From positions 793,969 through 857,968 of the forward strand of contig NC_053401.1 in assembly GCF_016859285.1 (NCBI RefSeq): 64,000 nt of DNA, read 5' to 3'. Both the position numbers and the translations under genes were made by a program. This document shows positions 37,266 through 48,089 of this stretch, piece by piece (position 1 is the stretch's first letter; the number at the start of each line of letters is the position of its first letter). The DNA comes from Xiphias gladius. Its lineage: Eukaryota > Chordata > Actinopteri > Istiophoriformes > Xiphiidae. The notes under the pieces are model-generated. The model saw only the letters and a program-made list of their open reading frames with translations. It had not been told where the DNA came from and did not search any database.

Positions 37266-37779
37266 TTTATTTTAGCTCAGAAAGGAGAGTGATTTTTTTT
37301 GTGATGGAGGATTATTGTATGCATATCACCCACTCCTATTAAAAAATAATGCCAGAGGCTAGAGAAGGGTTTGTCTTCACACAGTGCATTATTTTTAATA
37401 ACCGCACGTGTCTTAGCGCATTGTCCCTCTTTTACCACGGCCATTGCCAAAGATCAAAGGCTTGTTTACTCATATATTGGGGCAATAAACGTAATTATTT
37501 AAATGTAAATGAACTGAAAACACTTTGTCAGAGCTGTGTGGTTATGTGAAAATAATGCACACCGTCTGATCAACCAGAATCCAGTCTTCCCTGTGATCAC
37601 GGTTTAACGCCTCTTTAGCTAAGTGAAGCAGACATTCCACTATTGTGTAACTTTGTGCTGTGTAGAAATTAACATGTTACCAGGTGAACAATCTTAAACG
37701 AGCTCATTTAGTCTTGCCAATTGTCCTTCTGAGCTCCCGTCTTGAAAATCAAAGACCCGTGAAGAGTTTTTCTCCCCCC

Positions 37780-38472
37780 TCACACCTCATAGTGCAGGTC
37801 ATTGAGTTCCAGTCTTGTGTAATGCCGTCTGTCGAAGGACTCCATCGCTTTACGTCCGCCGACGGCCAGAGCCAGGGTTAGCACGGCCAGCCCCAGCACC
37901 ATGAACGCCACCATGCCGTTCTTCACCGCCCCCTGAGCCGCTACCGCTTTCCCCCGGCCCACGCTCGAGTTCTGGAGGGCGTGGTCGGACTGGAGGGCGC
38001 CTTTGGGGACGATGACCAGAGTCGCTGCCGGAGTCGTCCTCGTGGTGGACGGCTCAGTGGTGGTAGTAGTTGTAGCTGTGTAGCTGTTGTGGTGGGGGTA
38101 GTAGTAGGAAGAGGAGCAGCGGCAGTAGTGGTAGGAACAGTAGGAGGGTTGGTGGTGGTAGTGGTTGTGGTGGTTGTGGTGGCTGTGGTGGTAGTCGTAG
38201 TGGGAAGAGTCGTGGTTGTTGTAGTTTCAGTGTTCAGCTGTGGTTTATCAGTAGTTCTATGATCAGCCTCCATGCCCAACGTTACAACAGGAAGTGATGT
38301 CATGGAGCTCAGAGCCGGCCGGGGGGTGGCGGCGGTGGTGGTGGTGGTGCTCAAAGGATGAGGTTTTCCTTTCTTGGTGGTTTTATTTTGCTTTTTGCTG
38401 GTTTTGTTTGGCTTTTTAGTGGTGGCGGTGGTGGTGGTGGTGGTAAAAGCTGCTGTTGGTGTTGTTGTTGTT

Positions 38473-38509
<37 letters not shown>

Positions 38510-39237
38510 CTATTGTTGATCTTGTTGTTGCGGTTATTGTGGTGGGGGGTGATGATGGGTGATGGCGATGATGATGATGGGTGGTGGTGTTGTGGTGGAG
38601 GTGTGTGGTTGTTGTGGTGGTGGTGGTGGTGGTGAGGTTGTGGTTGTTGTGGTGGTTGGTGGTGAGGTTGTGGCTGTTGTGGTGGAGGTGGTGGTAGGCT
38701 GCGTGGCTGTTGTGTGGTGGTGGTAGGCTGCGTGGCCATGTGGTGGTGGTGGTGGTGGTAGGCTGCCTGGTCGATGTGGTGGTGGAGGTGGTGGTAGGCT
38801 GCGTGGTCGATGTCGTGGTGGTGTGGTGTAGCTGTCGTGGTGGGGGTAGTAGTTGTAGCTGTTGTGGTGGGGGTAGTAGTAGGAAGAGGAGCAGCGGCAG
38901 TAGTGGTAGGAACAGTAGGAGGGGTGGTGGTGGTAGTGGTTGTGGTGGTTGTGGTGGCTGTGGTGGTAGTCGTAGTGGGAAGAGTCGTGGTTGTTGTAGT
39001 TTCAGTGTTCAGCTGTGGTTTATCAGTAGTTCTATGATCAGCCTCCATGCCCAACGTTACAACAGGAAGTGATGTCATGGAGCTCAGAGCCGGGGAGTGG
39101 TGGCGGTGGTGGTGCTGCTCAAAGGATGAGGTTTTCCTTTCTTGGTGGTTTTATTTTGCTTTTTGCTGGTTTTGTTTGGCTTTTTAGTGGTGGTGGTGGT
39201 GGTGGTGGTGGTAAAAGCTGCTGTTGGTGTTGTTGTT

Positions 39238-39279
<42 letters not shown>

Positions 39280-39778
39280 ATTGTTGATCTTGTTGTTGCG
39301 GTTATTGTGGTGGGGGGTGATGGAGTTATTGCAGGCATCGTGGCGATGATGATGATGGGTGGAGGTGCTGTCGTGGTGGCCGGGGCCTGTGTGGTTGTTG
39401 TGGTTGTTGTGGTGGTTGGTGGTGAGGTTGTGGTTGTTGTGGTGGTTGGTGGTGAGGTTGTGGCTGTTGTGGTGGAGGTGGTGGTAGGCTGCGCGGCTGT
39501 TGTGGTGGTGGTAGGCTGCGTGGCCGTTGGTGTGGTGGTGGTGGTAGGCTGCCTGGTCGATGTGGTGGTGGAGGTGGTGGTAGGCTGCGTGGTCGATGTC
39601 GTGGTGGTCGGCGGTGTAGTTGTTGTACTTTGTGTGGTGGTCGTGGTTGTCGTGGGGGTTGTGGGTGTAGTCGGTGCCGGTGTGGTGGTGGTGGAGCTGG
39701 TGGTGGTTTCTTTTGTGATTGTGGTGGTGGTGGTGGTTGTAGTGGTGACGGGTCTCACCGTGGTTGGATGACTCAACC
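37780..39778 (-). CDS. mansc1: mansc1 coding exon 3: Thr-rich stalk, membrane segment, tail (frame-disrupted)
   Basis: Acceptor CTTGCACAG, entering in phase 1 as GLSHPTTVRPVTTTTT. The Thr-rich frame is open from 39778 to a TGA at 39084-39086. The C-terminal frame (open from at least 38100 to the TGA at 37780-37782) encodes VIVPKGALQSDHALQNSS, the hydrophobic MVAFMVLGLAVLTLALAV, a GGRK stop-transfer and the tail. Between them the Thr frame jumps several times, at a 4-bp gap near 39085, at 2-bp indels between 38620 and 38840, and at an 8-bp duplication at 38072-38087. The exon contains two copies of a roughly 770-bp unit. Poly-Val and poly-His ORFs in other frames are shadows of the ACC/CCA repeat. 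Confidence 0.72.
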
Positions 39779-42700
39779 CTGTGCAAGGCAGAAGACAGAT
39801 TGACAATTTTACAACCTGAACCTGAACTAACTAACTAACTCACTAACTAACTAAACAGTTAGTTAGTGAGTTAAATACTTTCTGGAGGCCTGACAGAAAA
39901 CCCAGTAAGATTAGAAGCTAGTCTGGAAAAATAAAATCCGTATGTGACCGAAATGTGTTTTTTCTGCTTTCTTGTCCCTTTTCTCCCTTTGACAATCCCT
40001 CAGAATTACCCAGAAACCCATTGGCAGGTGGGGCGTCGAGCCTCAGGTGCAGAGCCACGGGCGTTACGGAAGTTACACGTGTCAACGTACGGGCAGAGTC
40101 TCGGCAGTAGAGCAGACCAGAGCCAGCGCTCCAAAGTGTTTCTGGGCTTCACAAAAGGACGGGGGTGATACAGCGACGCAAGAAACTGCAAGAAAATGGA
40201 TTTCGCCGCAGCGGGTGTAGAAAGGATATTTCTCTTTTTTTGTATTTTCATTTTTTTCAGTCAAACATATTCACTACTAACTTTGATTTTTATAAGAGAG
40301 AACTGTACATAGCAGCCTGATGGAACCTGCTGAAATTGGGGGTCTTTGCTTTCAGGCCTGCTGGGTTTCTTTTTTGTCTCAATGAACACGACAAGAGCTG
40401 AAATCGGGATCAGGATTTGAGAGGAACCGAAGCTGATGTGCAGAGCTGGGACTGGGGTCTGAATCAGTAAAATCTAAATGAAAACTCTCCCGGGGAGATC
40501 CGATAACCTCAGGAAATCAAACTTAAACTATCTGCATGAGGCGGCATCGCCGGGGTGAATCACTGCGTGAATCGCCCTTTGAAACGGCGGGAAACAAACC
40601 CAGAAGGGTCGATATCTGAGGGGAAGCGGATTTCTTTACCTTTGTAGATGTCGTAGGTGTTGATGCCGTCCTGAGCCTTCATTAGAGGACAGTCCTGCTC
40701 AGTCTGACAGTGGAACAGGAAGCAGTTATCATCGCTGGCGTGTTTGTTGGCGTTGAACACGGCCATGTTGCACTTTGCCCCTTCGGAGACACAGAGACAA
40801 GTGTCACGCTTAGCACGGGTGTACTGACTCCAACAAGACTTTGAACGCTGTAAATCATTTTTATCAGTTAGAATATTGGAATATTATTATCATTATTATT
40901 ACGACTGCATTCACATGTAGCAGCATTTTAATTTGAGCCTGGTTGGGTTTTGTTCTGGATGTTAAATATGAATCTGCAAAGCGAAGCGTGAAATGTTTTT
41001 TGTAGATATCAGATGAATGTTGTTTCCCTCGTAGTATAAAGAAACACACAATGGAGAGAAATCAGTGAAGAACGAGTACGAGTGCCCGCAACAGCGTCGC
41101 TCTGCGGGACTGTGTTGAGCCGTTTTCTGTTAGTAAAAGGCCAATGGGGGGGGTCACCTCTGCTGCCTGGCTGCTTTAAATGTCAGTGAAGTTTGAGCTG
41201 AGGCGTTTGCTGGTGTTGTACCTTAACAAATAAAGGCACATTACAACTACAGTTATTTGGGGAACCTTCAGTAATTCTCAGAGGCCAGAACAAGGGCGGA
41301 CTCCGAGGGGCCCAGTCGGAAGTTTTTGGGTACAGAGGCTGAGGAGATGCTGACGGATATCGGTTTCTTTTCTTGGGCATATTCGTGCGTTTAGCCTCTG
41401 GCAGAGCGATAACGGCGGCGGCGGCGACTGAATATGGCGTCCGTGAGGTCCCGAACTCAGGGTCGGGGTTGGCAGCTCGATGCCACTGCGCTGGGCCACG
41501 GGGCGACGACCTCCGGGGCTCGGTGGCCGGCGAGCTAACTGCTAACGCGCTAGCCAGCCGGTGGTTAGCGAGCTGCTTTGCTAACCAGCACGAAGCGCCC
41601 CCGCGGGGCATGAGCGAGAGACCACTGACCGCGGACGGCGCCTCTTTAGTGGGGCGATACTCTCGGACCAGCAGGGTCTGGACTGCTGTGAGCCAGGGGT
41701 CCGCAGAGACTGCCCCTCAACCCCCCCTCGGCGCGTCGCCCGACTGATCGCAGCGATTCCAGTGTAATAAACTGATTTCCGGGTGAAATGTGTAAGAGCC
41801 GGGGACCCTCATTCCCAACCAGGTCCGCGGACACCGGAGCTGCTGCGAGGCGGGTCTAGTCGGGCTAGCGGTCTGGATCACCAGGATCACAGGGGGACTT
41901 TGCAGAATGTCACAGTGCCTGTAACGTCCGTTTCTCAAGCGAGAGCTCGATCCAGATCCGGATCTGCGAGGCCGATGCTGACTCGGTGGCTCAGATCAGC
42001 ACACGGACCTCGTTAAAGACCGGTGACCCAGATCTGCGGCGTTCAGGGCACTTCTCTGGCCTAAGAATCGGGCTCTCGGCGCCATCTGGTGGACTAACTC
42101 TGGAACAGAGACCCCGTTTCCGAACCACCTCGAACGTATCTTCGGCTTCTCGGGGCCGGAAGTCCTCGTCACCTGCCGCCGCGGCGGAGCCAGTCGAGAG
42201 CCGCGGAGCCAAATGCATTTAAAAGGAGCCCGTTACAAGGCACAAGTCCGGCCCTCGGAACCGCAGTTAGGTCGAAGTGTGGAAGTGAAAGTTCGGACGA
42301 CGAGGCCGAGGCGAGCTCCGAGAGTTTACATCGTTAGAAGTTTCACTGTTTAATCATAATCACTGACGCCTTGACATGCGACGGCAGTGAATCTCACTCT
42401 TCCCGTAAACCGTCGGGTCGCTCAGCTCACTAGAGACGTTTAGTTTTAAAGGTTGGAAAATCAACCTGCTCCGCTGAGGTCCAACTGCCCCGGAGCTGTA
42501 CCTTGGAACCAGAGCAACCGTCCTGGGCCACTTCCAGCCAGAGGCCTCGATATCTGCAGCGAGATGGCAGGAGCCGTTCACACCCATCAGCGGTCTGAGC
42601 CGCTCACTGCCCCGATCTCGCTCCAGATAAAGTGCCAGTGGTCAAACTCTGCTGCTGGTCCAGACCCGGGCTCTCAGACTCCTCTGGTCCTCGAACCCCA

Positions 42701-43019
42701 AATCCCGACGAGCCCGGCGCTCGGAGTCCAGGTTTCCCTCCGAGTCTCTCTCTCCCTCTCTCTCACCTGGTTTGACCTCCTCCGAGCAGCAGGCGAGGAC
42801 ACAGTCCCCCTCGGACCGGACCGCCCGGGCGTCCATGGCCGTCGCCGGCCTGTTCAAGGCCAGTCTGACGTTGACCCTGGCGTTCTGGTGCTGTCTGGAG
42901 AAACAGGTCTCCGGTTCCACAGCCGCCGCGGGAGGCGAGGCCAGCATCGCCACGACGGCGGCGGCGGAGACGAGCAGCCGGAGCGTCCAGGAGGGTCGAC
43001 CGGGCTCCGGAGGAGACAT
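37780..43019 (-). CDS. mansc1: mansc1, MANSC domain-containing protein 1 (three coding exons, frame disrupted in the last)
   Basis: Gene-level entry. The exons are 42767-43019, 40640-40780 and 37780-39778, with matching phase-1 GT/AG junctions. Predicted layout: signal peptide, cysteine-rich MANSC domain (about residues 38-130), a very long Thr/Pro mucin-like stalk, one membrane helix and a tail ending HYTRLELNDLHYEV. MANSC1 is a type I membrane glycoprotein of poorly known role (family knowledge). The identification rests on the MANSC cysteine pattern, the stalk-membrane layout and adjacency to lrp6, as on human 12p13. The summed exon length (2393 nt) is not a multiple of three, and the stalk is broken by several indels. 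As assembled, translation would stop at 39084 before the membrane helix. Assembly error in the repeat is as likely as true loss. Confidence 0.85.
38101..39645. repeat. Tandem duplication (unit about 770 bp) inside the mansc1 stalk exon
   Basis: Unique markers recur at near-constant offset. TCAAAGGATGAGGTTTTCCT lies at 38351 and 39119 (768 bp apart), AGGAAGAGGAGCAGCGGCAG at 38106 and 38881 (775 bp). The stretch GTTCAGCTGTGGTTTATCAG also recurs, near 38232 and 39008. The copies are nearly identical outside the GGT/GTT runs, so the duplication is recent or an assembly artefact. Confidence 0.9.
39837..39872. repeat. 16-bp perfect hairpin in mansc1 intron 2
   Basis: AACTCACTAACTAACT (39837-39852), a 4-nt loop AAAC, then the exact reverse complement AGTTAGTTAGTGAGTT (39857-39872). 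It lies about 60 bp upstream (minus strand) of the exon 3 acceptor. Confidence 0.95.
40640..40780 (-). CDS. mansc1: mansc1 coding exon 2: second half of MANSC domain
   Basis: 141 nt, acceptor CCGAAG and donor GTAAAG, phase 1 at both ends. It encodes AKCNMAVFNANKHASDDNC, FLFHCQTEQDCPLMKAQDG and INTYDIYK. The CNMAVFN...CFLFHC...DCPL pattern is the MANSC C-terminal half. The ATG inside (start of MAVFN) is not a start codon. Confidence 0.88.
42079..42092 (-). promoter_or_regulatory. CTCF-like motif
   Basis: The minus strand reads CCACCAGATGGCGC, a full match to the vertebrate CTCF core CCASYAGRKGGC as I recall it. It lies in the CpG-rich part of mansc1 intron 1. Occupancy is not shown by sequence. 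Confidence 0.45.
42767..43019 (-). CDS. mansc1: mansc1 coding exon 1: signal peptide and first half of MANSC domain
   Basis: 253 nt from the ATG (G at -3) to a GTGAGA donor, phase 1. Residues 1-33 are a signal peptide (TLRLLVSAAAVVAMLASPPA core). Then come ETCFSRQHQNARVNVRLAL and SEGDCVLACCSEEVKP, with the Cys, Cys-x3-CysCys spacing of MANSC domains. Longer ORFs overlapping it on the + strand (42453-43271) have no protein features and reflect GC-rich sequence. Confidence 0.87.
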
Positions 43020-46000
43020 GGCTGCGGCGGATGGACACTCTCTCTGATGGGACGCGCCTCAGTGTCGGCGGGAGGAGAGCCGAGATCCACACCAGTGCTC
43101 TGCGGGACGGAAAACACAGTGAGCGGCGGTAATCAAGGCTTCATTCTGGGCCGAAGTAGCTCGGAACCACAGAGGCTGGAGGCCGCTCTGATTCTAAAGG
43201 TTCTCGCCCCAACGACTGGTGAACAGGTGACCCGTCTCCACCCTAACAGCCTGTGTCCTGGGCCTCTCTGATAATGGGAGCGTCCACTGGTACTGGCGAC
43301 GAACCCAGGATGCAACAGGGGGGCGGACCACGGCAGACCACCACACTGACCACGTGTATTTGCGCCTTTCGGGAGCCGAGCGCAATAGAGGGCCGCGGGA
43401 CGGCGAGAGATTTTTCTAATTTCCGGGAGTCTCCGGCTGGAACGGCTTCATTCCGCTCTCGTCTACTGAAGTCCAGCAGCGGGACCCGGAGCCCCGCAAC
43501 ACCAGGACACCAACACTCGGCGAACGAGGCGGCTTTGCGAAGGAACTCGGGGCCGTCGGTTACTACGCGCACGTCCTGGTCAACGGGCGGCATTCGTCGG
43601 GCTGGATCCAGGTCTGGGACAAACCGGCGCGAAACACAACGGAACAAGCTGCAAACGCGACCCCCGACGCATTATCCCCGTGCACAGTGTGTTTGCAGCC
43701 TCACGCTGCCGGACTATTCGAGGATGAACGATTTCCCGGTCTCGATTAGGACTTTGATTGGAGCGTTGACGCGTCAGAAGGCCGTGGGCAGGTTCACTCC
43801 TAACGACGTTGGACGCGGACGGGATGGTCGGAGCCGCGCCGGTTGTTTTCTCAGTCGACCTGGAGAAATACAAAACCCCGGAGTCGACACATTTACGCGC
43901 CCTGCCACGGGACGGATAACGCCCGCCGCTGCTCATCGATTTACGGCGAAGCGACAACAGATGAGCCCCCACATGTCGGACTAACGGAGGCGGAACCCGG
44001 GGTCAGCTCAGTCCGGTTAAACACCGAGTTAATGAGGAAGTCGTTATGTCCTCGAAGGCCAAAAATACATTTAAAAACAGCAGCCGCTCGGGTTCGAAGA
44101 GCCGGGTGACAAAACCAGAGGAAGCGGTTTCCGGATCAAGCACCACTGAGACTGGGGACTTTCTTCTGGACTCGATCTAAGTCTTCAAACCCTCAGCGAG
44201 ACGCCTCGGTGACAGCTTTTACCGGACCTGTCACCACAGAGCCTCTCTTCTGCTGTTCCTCAGTCCCAGATCTGTCTCGGCCGACGACAATAGAACAAGG
44301 AGAGAATAAAATTAGAAACCAATCTGGGGAGTAAAAATAGAAATCTAAAAATGGAAGCGAGTCCCGCGGGGAGCCGGCGACGCAGCCTCCTCTTGCAGAT
44401 TTCCACCGAAGGTGAATGAGGTCGGTCGTGAATTTGCGCGAACCGCGAGAAACTCCAGAAACACGTTGAAACCGCGTTTCTAAAAAGTCCCAAATCATCT
44501 CAGACAGTGTTCAAAATGAACTGCTTCGTTCGAGCCAGTCCGCAGCTCTTGACCGACACGAACTCAAAACGTCCCGTATTCAGAGCAGGGACTCACCAGG
44601 CCGAGGCCGTGAACAGTCCTCCATCAGTTCTCAGCAGCTCTGCGGGTCCACAGTCCACAGAGCAGGACTTTGGCCCGTCTCCTGTGCGGGACGGGACGGG
44701 GGGGGCCTGTCTCCTTTACAGCCGGTGCTCTCTGACCCACTAACGATGGGGTGGGTCACCAGGTGCACCTCGGCACGTCCGGGGGATCAGACCAGTATGT
44801 TCGGGTTTTTGTTTTTTTTGAGCGTGAAAATCTGCGTCAGTAACCATCAGCTGTAGACGACGGAGCGTTTTACACGAGGAAGACGACGTGAAAACACGTC
44901 AGCGCCGCAGTTGAACACGACCTGTCAAGAACACGCAGAAACAGGCAGAATAAAAGACGCAAACTGCAACAAAACAACGGTGAAGTGGACACAGCGAGAG
45001 ACCTGCACTCAAGGCCCACTTACTGGCCTCTCCTCCAGCTTTCAGCCACTTCGCACGGGCTTTCTGCTGGAGGAGGAAGACCGTCGGATGCGTCGAAAGC
45101 TCGGGAAAGAGCTGGCAAACGTTTCCTTGGTCGGGTTCAGATTTTCGCGGCTCTAGCAGAGTCTGAAATAAAAGGTCTGACATCCGGATGCTGGACTCAC
45201 ACATGAACCCGGACTGATTATAGAGACACAACTCGGGCGATTCTTCATATATTTTGGATTGATATTTTTATATAGATCATGTTTTTGAATTGTCTCGTTG
45301 CTCCTTTAACTCCGGAGTCTTGGTTGTAAAAACTCCGGTTTCGGCTTCTATTCGGTCGGCGAACAACAATAAAATCGATCAGTGTGTCAACCGCAGGCGA
45401 AGCGAAGCGAAGAGTTCGACGCGGCTCGAGTGCACGGACGCGAACCCGAGGCGAAGACGCGTCCGTGGAACGTGATTGAAGCTGAGCGAAGACCTTCGCG
45501 CTACGTAGTTTTGGGAAACGGAGCCCGGAGAACGGCGGAGAGCGATGCCGGGACGTCGGTACTTCTAGCGAACGAACGTCGCCGCCGTCGGCTAACCGTA
45601 TCGTTAGCTTTTCAGCTGTTCGCGGCGAATGGGAACTTGAGAAGGCTTCTTTGGGCGAAGGCGAAGCTGAAACCCGCTCTGCGTTCAGTGGGACCGCACC
45701 GGGCGCCGAGCATCGCTTAGCTAAAGGCCAGAAAGCGACGTGCGGGAGCTGGAAGTCCAACATGGCTGAAACAAACCGCTCGAACCCCCCGAACAGCTTC
45801 ACGACACGCCGCTAATTCCTGCCTTTGTGTAACTGTTCGCCTCCGGGTAATTCCACCTACCACCTGCCGAACAAACATGTCGCTGTACTGGTCTGGATGG
45901 AGCTAATGGTACCAGATAATTCAGCCCAAACCGGGACACGAAGCGGCGTGGCTTACTTCGGGCGGAATCCCGGTTTTCCCATTTCCCCCTCCACGGCTCC

Positions 46001-47545
46001 ACGGCTGTACCTTTTTTCTTTTCACCGAGGGCGCAGATGAACTAACTCGGCGCCGCATCCATCGTCCCTCCGCCGGCAGGTCGACGGTCTGACGAGTCGG
46101 TGTTGGACTGGAACCGGGAAGCCCACCAGCGGCGATCTCTGTCAACACCAGTTCGGTCCCAGTAAGAGAACGAGGCAGCTTCACCCGTCCCGAGAGGACA
46201 TGTTAATAAAAACAAAATTAAAAAGAAATGGTGATTAAAAGATGAACCGGTGGCACGATTCAGAAATTCTCCCGGACGAAACGGCGCGTTTCTGCGTTAA
46301 ATGCTGAATAACGACGGTCGGTCCGTCGTCACCCACGGTCACATTTAGGGAATAAAATCGTGTCTGTCGGCGACATGTCGGAGCTTTTCTTTTTATACAG
46401 TAAAACAAAACAAACAGGAAAAAAAAAAGCCCCAGAAAAACCCCCTTCAGCCGCTTCTGGTTCCCGAGGCTCCGGGACGAGGGACCACTTTACACGACGG
46501 CTGGTGCGGAAGATCTGCTTCGCTCCACAGTCTGACCCATTTTAGTCTTTGTCCTCCGGTAGGGGGGAGGGATGGAGCCTGCATCCCGAAAATCTGCCTA
46601 CCATGCTCAGTCTAATTATCACTGCTGATGAGCTTTAAATCAAATCCATGTGCACGTAAAAATATCTGATAAAAAAACAAACAGCATTTTATCAGATATT
46701 TTTAAACGCTGCCTTTTGAATTCTTTTTTTCATTTTTAAAAAAAAGCCTGTTTATATAAGCAGTTTATAGGCAGGTTCATCAATAATTGAAGATGCTGAA
46801 CGCGAACAATACATTTGAAAGGAAAACACTTCTCCAGTTGAGATTTACGGCAAATGTTGGAGAGAGATTTAAATCAGAGACCGAACGGTTTAGTTTATTA
46901 AAGCCCTGCGGCCGTGACCTATGTAGAAGCTCATTAGAGCCAAGAATAGAAAAAAAGAAAAAAGCAATACTAAGTCAAAACGACAAAATACTAGGTCAAC
47001 GTTGTGACCGATGCATGGAAGCTGTTTCCAGCCCCGAGAAAGAGGGAGATGAAATGTCCGGAATGACAACACACTCAAACACTATTAACGGTAAACAGAC
47101 ATTAGGAGACACTGGCTGAAATCTGTGAGGTTTAGAAACAAAATCTTCCATGACAGGTCAAAATGATTAGCCAATAAATCCGAATCTTGACTAAGAACTT
47201 AAACATTTTAACTCATTATCTCATGATGTTGACTAAAAAGTGAAACTTTTTTCATAAATGTCATAATTTTTACATTTACCAAAGATAAAAATATGTTGAA
47301 ATACGTGATCAAACTTCTGAGAAAATAATTCAGAATGAGTCCTTGAAGTCAAAACTATCCACAGGTTTTCCATCTACAGACAAACAAAGGATGAATCACA
47401 GCCCTGAGGTAGAAAACACGTTTCCATGATTTCACAACAGCTTTTTTCCTCCAGACATGTTGACTAGTGAAGCCGCTGCTGGAAACCTGTGAAATCTGTT
47501 TAGAGGTGAACTTGATTGCCACACATCCTGGCATTGCACATTTTT
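43020..47545. other. Intergenic region between mansc1 and c11orf98
   Basis: The left part is the CpG-rich region described separately. The right part (46560-47545) is AT-rich, with a perfect 17-bp inverted repeat at 46658-46703 and a 110-codon ORF (46787-47119, +) that matches nothing I recognise. No coding exon is supported here. Confidence 0.5.
46658..46703. repeat. 17-bp perfect inverted repeat
   Basis: AAAAATATCTGATAAAA (46658-46674), a 12-nt loop, then TTTTATCAGATATTTTT (46687-46703). It lies about 1.3 kb past the c11orf98 stop codon. Confidence 0.95.
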
Positions 47546-47976
47546 TTTATTTATTTTTATAAAAACCACACATAACCTTTGATAGACGTCAGCAAACATT
47601 TTGATTTACAATCCTACAATTTGTACGTAACATGAATATTTTGGGTTTTTTTTAATCTTTCCTAACTTTTCCTGATTTTTTTTTTTTTTTTAACTTTTGG
47701 CAGGGATGGGTTTCCATATCTTCCTGTAACTCTCAGGCTCTTTGTATTGTTCCTGTAATAGTTCTTTAAAAATCACACCATGTCTGACTCATACAGCTGC
47801 AGACAGATTTTCATCCCTCCGAACTGTGAAAAACACAACTTTACTTTCACACGTTTGTTCAGAGAAACCACTCGATCGCATTTCAGGGCTCCATTCGTGA
47901 TCCGCTGCGTCCAAAATGTCCCCTGGGTTAAAAGACAGGACGGCGCCCTAATTCACCAGATGATTCTGTCTTCTCT

Positions 47977-48089
47977 TCATTCGACATCGGCCATGTCTAC
48001 GTCCTCCTGGGATCCAGCCGCTTTCTTCTTCTTCTTGGTCGGAGCTGAAGAGGAGTCCTGTTTCTTCGGTGCTGGAGCCGCCGCTTCAA
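47977..48089 (-). CDS. c11orf98: c11orf98 exon 4 and stop codon
   Basis: 113 nt, acceptor TCCTCAG, phase 1. It encodes [20 protein letters not shown], a further Lys stretch and [12 protein letters not shown], then TGA at 47977-47979. The acidic end parallels DVEMKDLEDES of the human protein. Candidate AATAAA poly(A) signals (minus strand) lie at 47546-47555. Confidence 0.9.

Larger units (their letters stand above)
41370..46500. promoter_or_regulatory. CpG-rich region around and upstream of mansc1
   Basis: CpG density is high over about 5 kb, spanning part of mansc1 intron 1 (41370-42230), exon 1 and the upstream DNA. It includes GCTAACGCGCTAGCC-type promoter motifs near 41550 and GCGAAG repeats near 45405-45415. 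It probably contains the mansc1 promoter just right of 43019. Several long ORFs (for example 43253-43984 +) overlap each other on both strands with no recognisable domain, as expected in GC-rich DNA. No second gene was identified. Confidence 0.5.

Noticed and set aside
39142..39771. 209-codon plus-strand ORF of mostly Val/Gly across the mansc1 stalk
   Set aside because: It is the antisense reading of the ACC/ACA repeat; no signal, no domain, and the minus strand carries the spliced gene.
42453..43984. Two long plus-strand ORFs (272 and 243 codons) over the mansc1 first exon and its upstream DNA
   Set aside because: Composition is Arg/Ser/Thr/Gly-rich as expected from CpG-rich DNA; several minus-strand ORFs overlap them, and no motif or splice support was seen.
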